From positions 611,501-675,500 of the forward strand of contig JAUPFP010000047.1 in NCBI GenBank assembly GCA_036925085.1: a stretch of DNA of 64,000 nucleotides, given 5' to 3'. The DNA comes from Brachycybe producta. Taxonomy: Eukaryota > Arthropoda > Diplopoda > Playtdesmida > Andrognathidae. Both the position numbers and the translations under genes were made by a program. Under the pieces are notes generated by a model, which was given only the letters and a program-made list of their open reading frames with translations, was not told the origin of the DNA and did no database searches. Each line of letters begins with the position of its first letter. Position 1 is the stretch's first letter. This document shows positions 63,701 to 64,000 of the stretch, piece by piece.

Positions 63701-64000
63701 AACGAGTCCCGTAGACGAACTCGAGATAACAAAAGGCTTGGAATCTCCTACCATTGACACAAAATGTGGCGCTTCTGATCCTGCGCGCCGAGAACGCATT
63801 AACCGTTACAAAGAGGAGCGTAGAGCTCAGTTACGAGAAAAGATCAAATCTGAGAGTTTTCGAGGTGAACAAGATGGACAAAGCGAATATCTTCTGCGTT
63901 TAAAGCAGAAGGCAGCGAGTCCGACTAAACAGTTGGATGATGCTGAGGATCTGATTGGTTTTCCACCAACCAGTCCGCGGCGTCGTTCGAGGCTGAGCTG
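42762..64000 (+). CDS. PX-SH3-RhoGAP protein, CdGAPr / ARHGAP32-33 family (3' incomplete)
   Basis: GTPase-activating protein for Cdc42/Rac-type Rho GTPases, acting at membranes and the cortical cytoskeleton. Exons: 42762-42870, 43014-43122, 48333-48406, 48513-48597, 48676-48942, 56386-56481, 57755-57877, 57945-58110, 58215-58364, 58435-58682, 58760-58839, 59763-59870, 59936-60078, 60702-61048, 61125 to beyond 64000; all phases agree. About 1660 codons are visible, plus about 85 from the probable first exon. Order: basic N-terminal region, atypical PX, SH3, RhoGAP, the family block RPKSLAIS...KYIEVGGGPATL...KYHTVIDF, then a disordered tail starting RLRSVKSAESLVSS. Long introns (5.2 kb, 7.4 kb) lie in the 5' half, short ones in the RhoGAP region. 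Domain match to ARHGAP32 is strong in remembered sequence. The tail's final motif is unusual (see the entry at 63780). Confidence 0.93.
44586..44918 (+). mobile_element. MITE, agcctcgttttcac family (copy A)
   Basis: Left end taaagcctcgttttcaccac and right end gtgaaaaccaggctttta are inverted, and the interior is dense in ctatcatgacag-type repeats in both orientations. It is an inverted copy of 58981-59366 (shared: tacatgtcttgaagtaacgtg, gtctacttcac, caacaacagtgttg). It lies in the intron 43123-48332. Confidence 0.75.
45000..47960. other. RhoGAP intron 43123-48332, central part
   Basis: No exon seen. ORFs at 45025-45651 are Ser/Arg-rich but lack splice-consistent borders or domains. (CTC)n at 45995-46013. 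47600-47690 contains tttccactagaaagttaac and an inverted tagtggaaacgag, probably another decayed MITE. Confidence 0.4.
47969..48132. mobile_element. 164-bp foldback MITE
   Basis: Arms of about 60 bp: tactacacgggagtact, aaaagaag, agtactcctccgcaggct on the left, and agcctgcggaggagtact, cttctttt, gtactgatgtgtagta on the right, inverted. Terminal TA on both sides is consistent with a TA duplication. Confidence 0.7.
48513..56481 (+). CDS. PX-domain exons of the RhoGAP gene
   Basis: Three exons (48513-48597, 48676-48942, 56386-56481) encode the PX domain. It starts RFPKLNECAHFHYEFVELGP, has the PX core GKSWVVRRSYDNFHMLDRQL and YDRKFSALPEI, and ends with FSEYLQRFSDIAGNLISCGP and ILNWLE. Arg in RRSYDNF occupies the usual phosphoinositide-contact position. 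An acidic insert (EEDDADSEHSSIK) precedes the 7.4-kb intron where vertebrate ARHGAP32 has a different, Ser-rich linker. The atypical PX of this family binds lipids weakly or serves intramolecular contacts; that is family knowledge, not shown here. Confidence 0.9.
51518..51730 (+). repeat. dispersed repeat shared with 40636-40806
   Basis: Both copies contain gagtgtggcca, gcacaaactgtactta (gcgcaaactgtactta in the other), tgacattttaagcaa-type sequence, aacatggagtt and tttataaatttatcttg, in the same order and orientation. Confidence 0.7.
51776..51960. mobile_element. 185-bp MITE with TAA target duplication (PIF/Harbinger-like)
   Basis: Left end ggccttgtttccattggggt and right end gccctagtggaaacaaagcc are inverted for about 20 bp with few mismatches, flanked on both sides by TAA (51773-51775, 51961-51963). 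A 3-bp TWA duplication is typical of PIF/Harbinger. A partial relative is at 22580. Confidence 0.75.
52076..52354 (-). mobile_element. GTAC-ended MITE family, copy 3 (inverted)
   Basis: Reverse-complement copy of 14885-15162 and 35088-35377: starts gtacgcacctgagttaaatg and ends ttatcagatgtgtac, with gtttgtttgcccttcacag inside. Confidence 0.75.
54541..54712. mobile_element. palindromic MITE, ggctccgccctttt family (copy 2)
   Basis: Arms ggatgaacagaagttggctc plus cgccctttttatg (left) and cataaaaagggcggagccaa plus cttctgttcatcc (right) are perfectly inverted for about 32 bp. The core shares aattggttggtta and ctgacgtcacatgc with 26303-26490. ORF 54440-54829 is a by-product. Confidence 0.8.
57255..57304. 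repeat. perfect 23-bp-stem hairpin in RhoGAP intron
   Basis: The left stem 57255-57277 (attgtcatatgacttccatt plus gac) and the right stem 57282-57304 are exact reverse complements, with a 4-base loop acaa. Adjacent related words (atgacaatagattgtcatat) at 57233-57252 suggest it is the core of a small element. Confidence 0.9.
57755..58110 (+). CDS. SH3-domain exons of the RhoGAP gene
   Basis: Two exons (57755-57877, 57945-58110, separated by a 67-bp intron) encode an SH3 domain: AAYVTKRYIAQANDEISFE, VGDMISVIDMPP, IWWRGKRGFEVGFFPSDCVE. The WW pair and the FFPSDCV segment are the usual ligand-binding positions. The ALYDY motif is replaced by KRYIAQ, as in ARHGAP32/33. Confidence 0.92.
58215..60078 (+). 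CDS. RhoGAP-domain exons
   Basis: Five exons (58215-58364, 58435-58682, 58760-58839, 59763-59870, 59936-60078). The arginine finger is in GIVDGIYRLSGV (exon 58435). The conserved Lys is in LLKMYFRELPNPLLTYQLY, and the conserved Asn in NVAIVWAPNLLRS. The preceding segment KLKQSGILKERVFGCDLGEH is characteristic of this subfamily. All catalytic residues are kept, so the protein should be active. The intron 58840-59762 holds a MITE (58981-59366). Confidence 0.95.
58981..59366 (-). mobile_element. MITE, agcctcgttttcac family (copy B, inverted)
   Basis: Left end agcctcgttttcacgatgat follows TAA; right end ccatgaaaacgaggct. Inverted copy of 44586-44918. It sits in the RhoGAP intron 58840-59762 beside a further dispersed repeat (58860-58945, aaagtcagggaatttatttt). 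Confidence 0.75.
61125..64000 (+). CDS. long disordered tail exon of the RhoGAP gene, open at window end
   Basis: A single open exon of at least 2876 bp in phase 0 with no stop. It is rich in Ser, Glu, Asp and Thr, with many SP/TP sites and the subfamily motif LRSVKSAESLVSS near the start. At about 63036-63140 it predicts a charged coiled coil (RKFESEIGRDILRERKLKLE, then Gln-rich). It then has KASVRELMSKFEG at about 63437-63475 and RRERINRYKEERRAQLREKI near 63786-63845. Overlapping minus-strand ORFs (61815-62057, 62498-62689, 62825-63238) are shadows. The gene continues past 64000. Confidence 0.9.
63780..63930 (+). other. supervillin-like motif in the RhoGAP tail
   Basis: ERINRYKEERRAQLREK followed about 15 residues later by SEYLLRLKQKA resembles the N-terminal supervillin segment ERIARYKAERRRQLAEK...SEYLSR, as remembered. 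Both halves occur in the same order and at similar spacing. It is in frame with the RhoGAP exons. Either the gene continues into a supervillin-like protein, or the tail shares a short motif by chance or ancient exchange. Confidence 0.5.

Overview
The window is AT-rich eukaryotic (animal) DNA with spliced genes, GT-AG introns from about 65 bp to over 7 kb, and a very heavy load of short DNA transposons. The lachesin-type immunoglobulin gene (arthropod-style ending with PVCPPAC) and an insect/crustacean-like DHHC palmitoyltransferase point to an arthropod; the sequence alone does not fix the order or species. Family assignments come from remembered protein families; no database search was run.

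Three protein-coding genes are supported, all on the + strand. (1) 6614-8479 encodes a ZDHHC3/7-type palmitoyltransferase in eight coding exons (271 aa); a GC-rich exon ending at about 648 may be its 5' leader. (2) 13340-18012 encodes a secreted or surface three-Ig lachesin-like adhesion protein in six exons (340 aa). (3) From a probable first coding exon at 37975, and with certainty from 42762 to beyond the window end, runs a CdGAPr/ARHGAP32-33-type RhoGAP with PX, SH3 and RhoGAP domains, followed by a very long disordered tail exon that is still open at 64000. Near the window end this tail carries a motif resembling the N-terminal region of supervillin.

The rest is intergenic or intronic and mostly repeats. 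680-4170 is a foldback-like element with 157-bp tandem units in inverted arms. 4455-5470 is a second inverted-repeat element rich in G/C runs. 5894-6231 is a TA-flanked MITE. 12432-12898, 29926-30814 and 36326-36529 are hAT-type non-autonomous elements with 8-bp target duplications. 18431-22425 is a 4-kb element with a perfect 8-bp target duplication whose interior is almost entirely tandem and inverted satellite arrays. Several MITE families recur through the window (GTAC-ended copies at 14885, 35088, 52076; TAA-flanked copies at 44586, 51776, 58981; TTAA-flanked copies at 2062 and 24114). There is no operon logic and no clear functional link between the three genes beyond all acting at membranes or the cortex.

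The strongest points for follow-up are the apparent RhoGAP-supervillin join at the right edge, the satellite-filled 4-kb transposon, the nested foldback at the left edge, a GC-AG intron in the DHHC gene and a possible alternative hydrophobic tail for the lachesin-like protein made by retaining a 65-bp intron.
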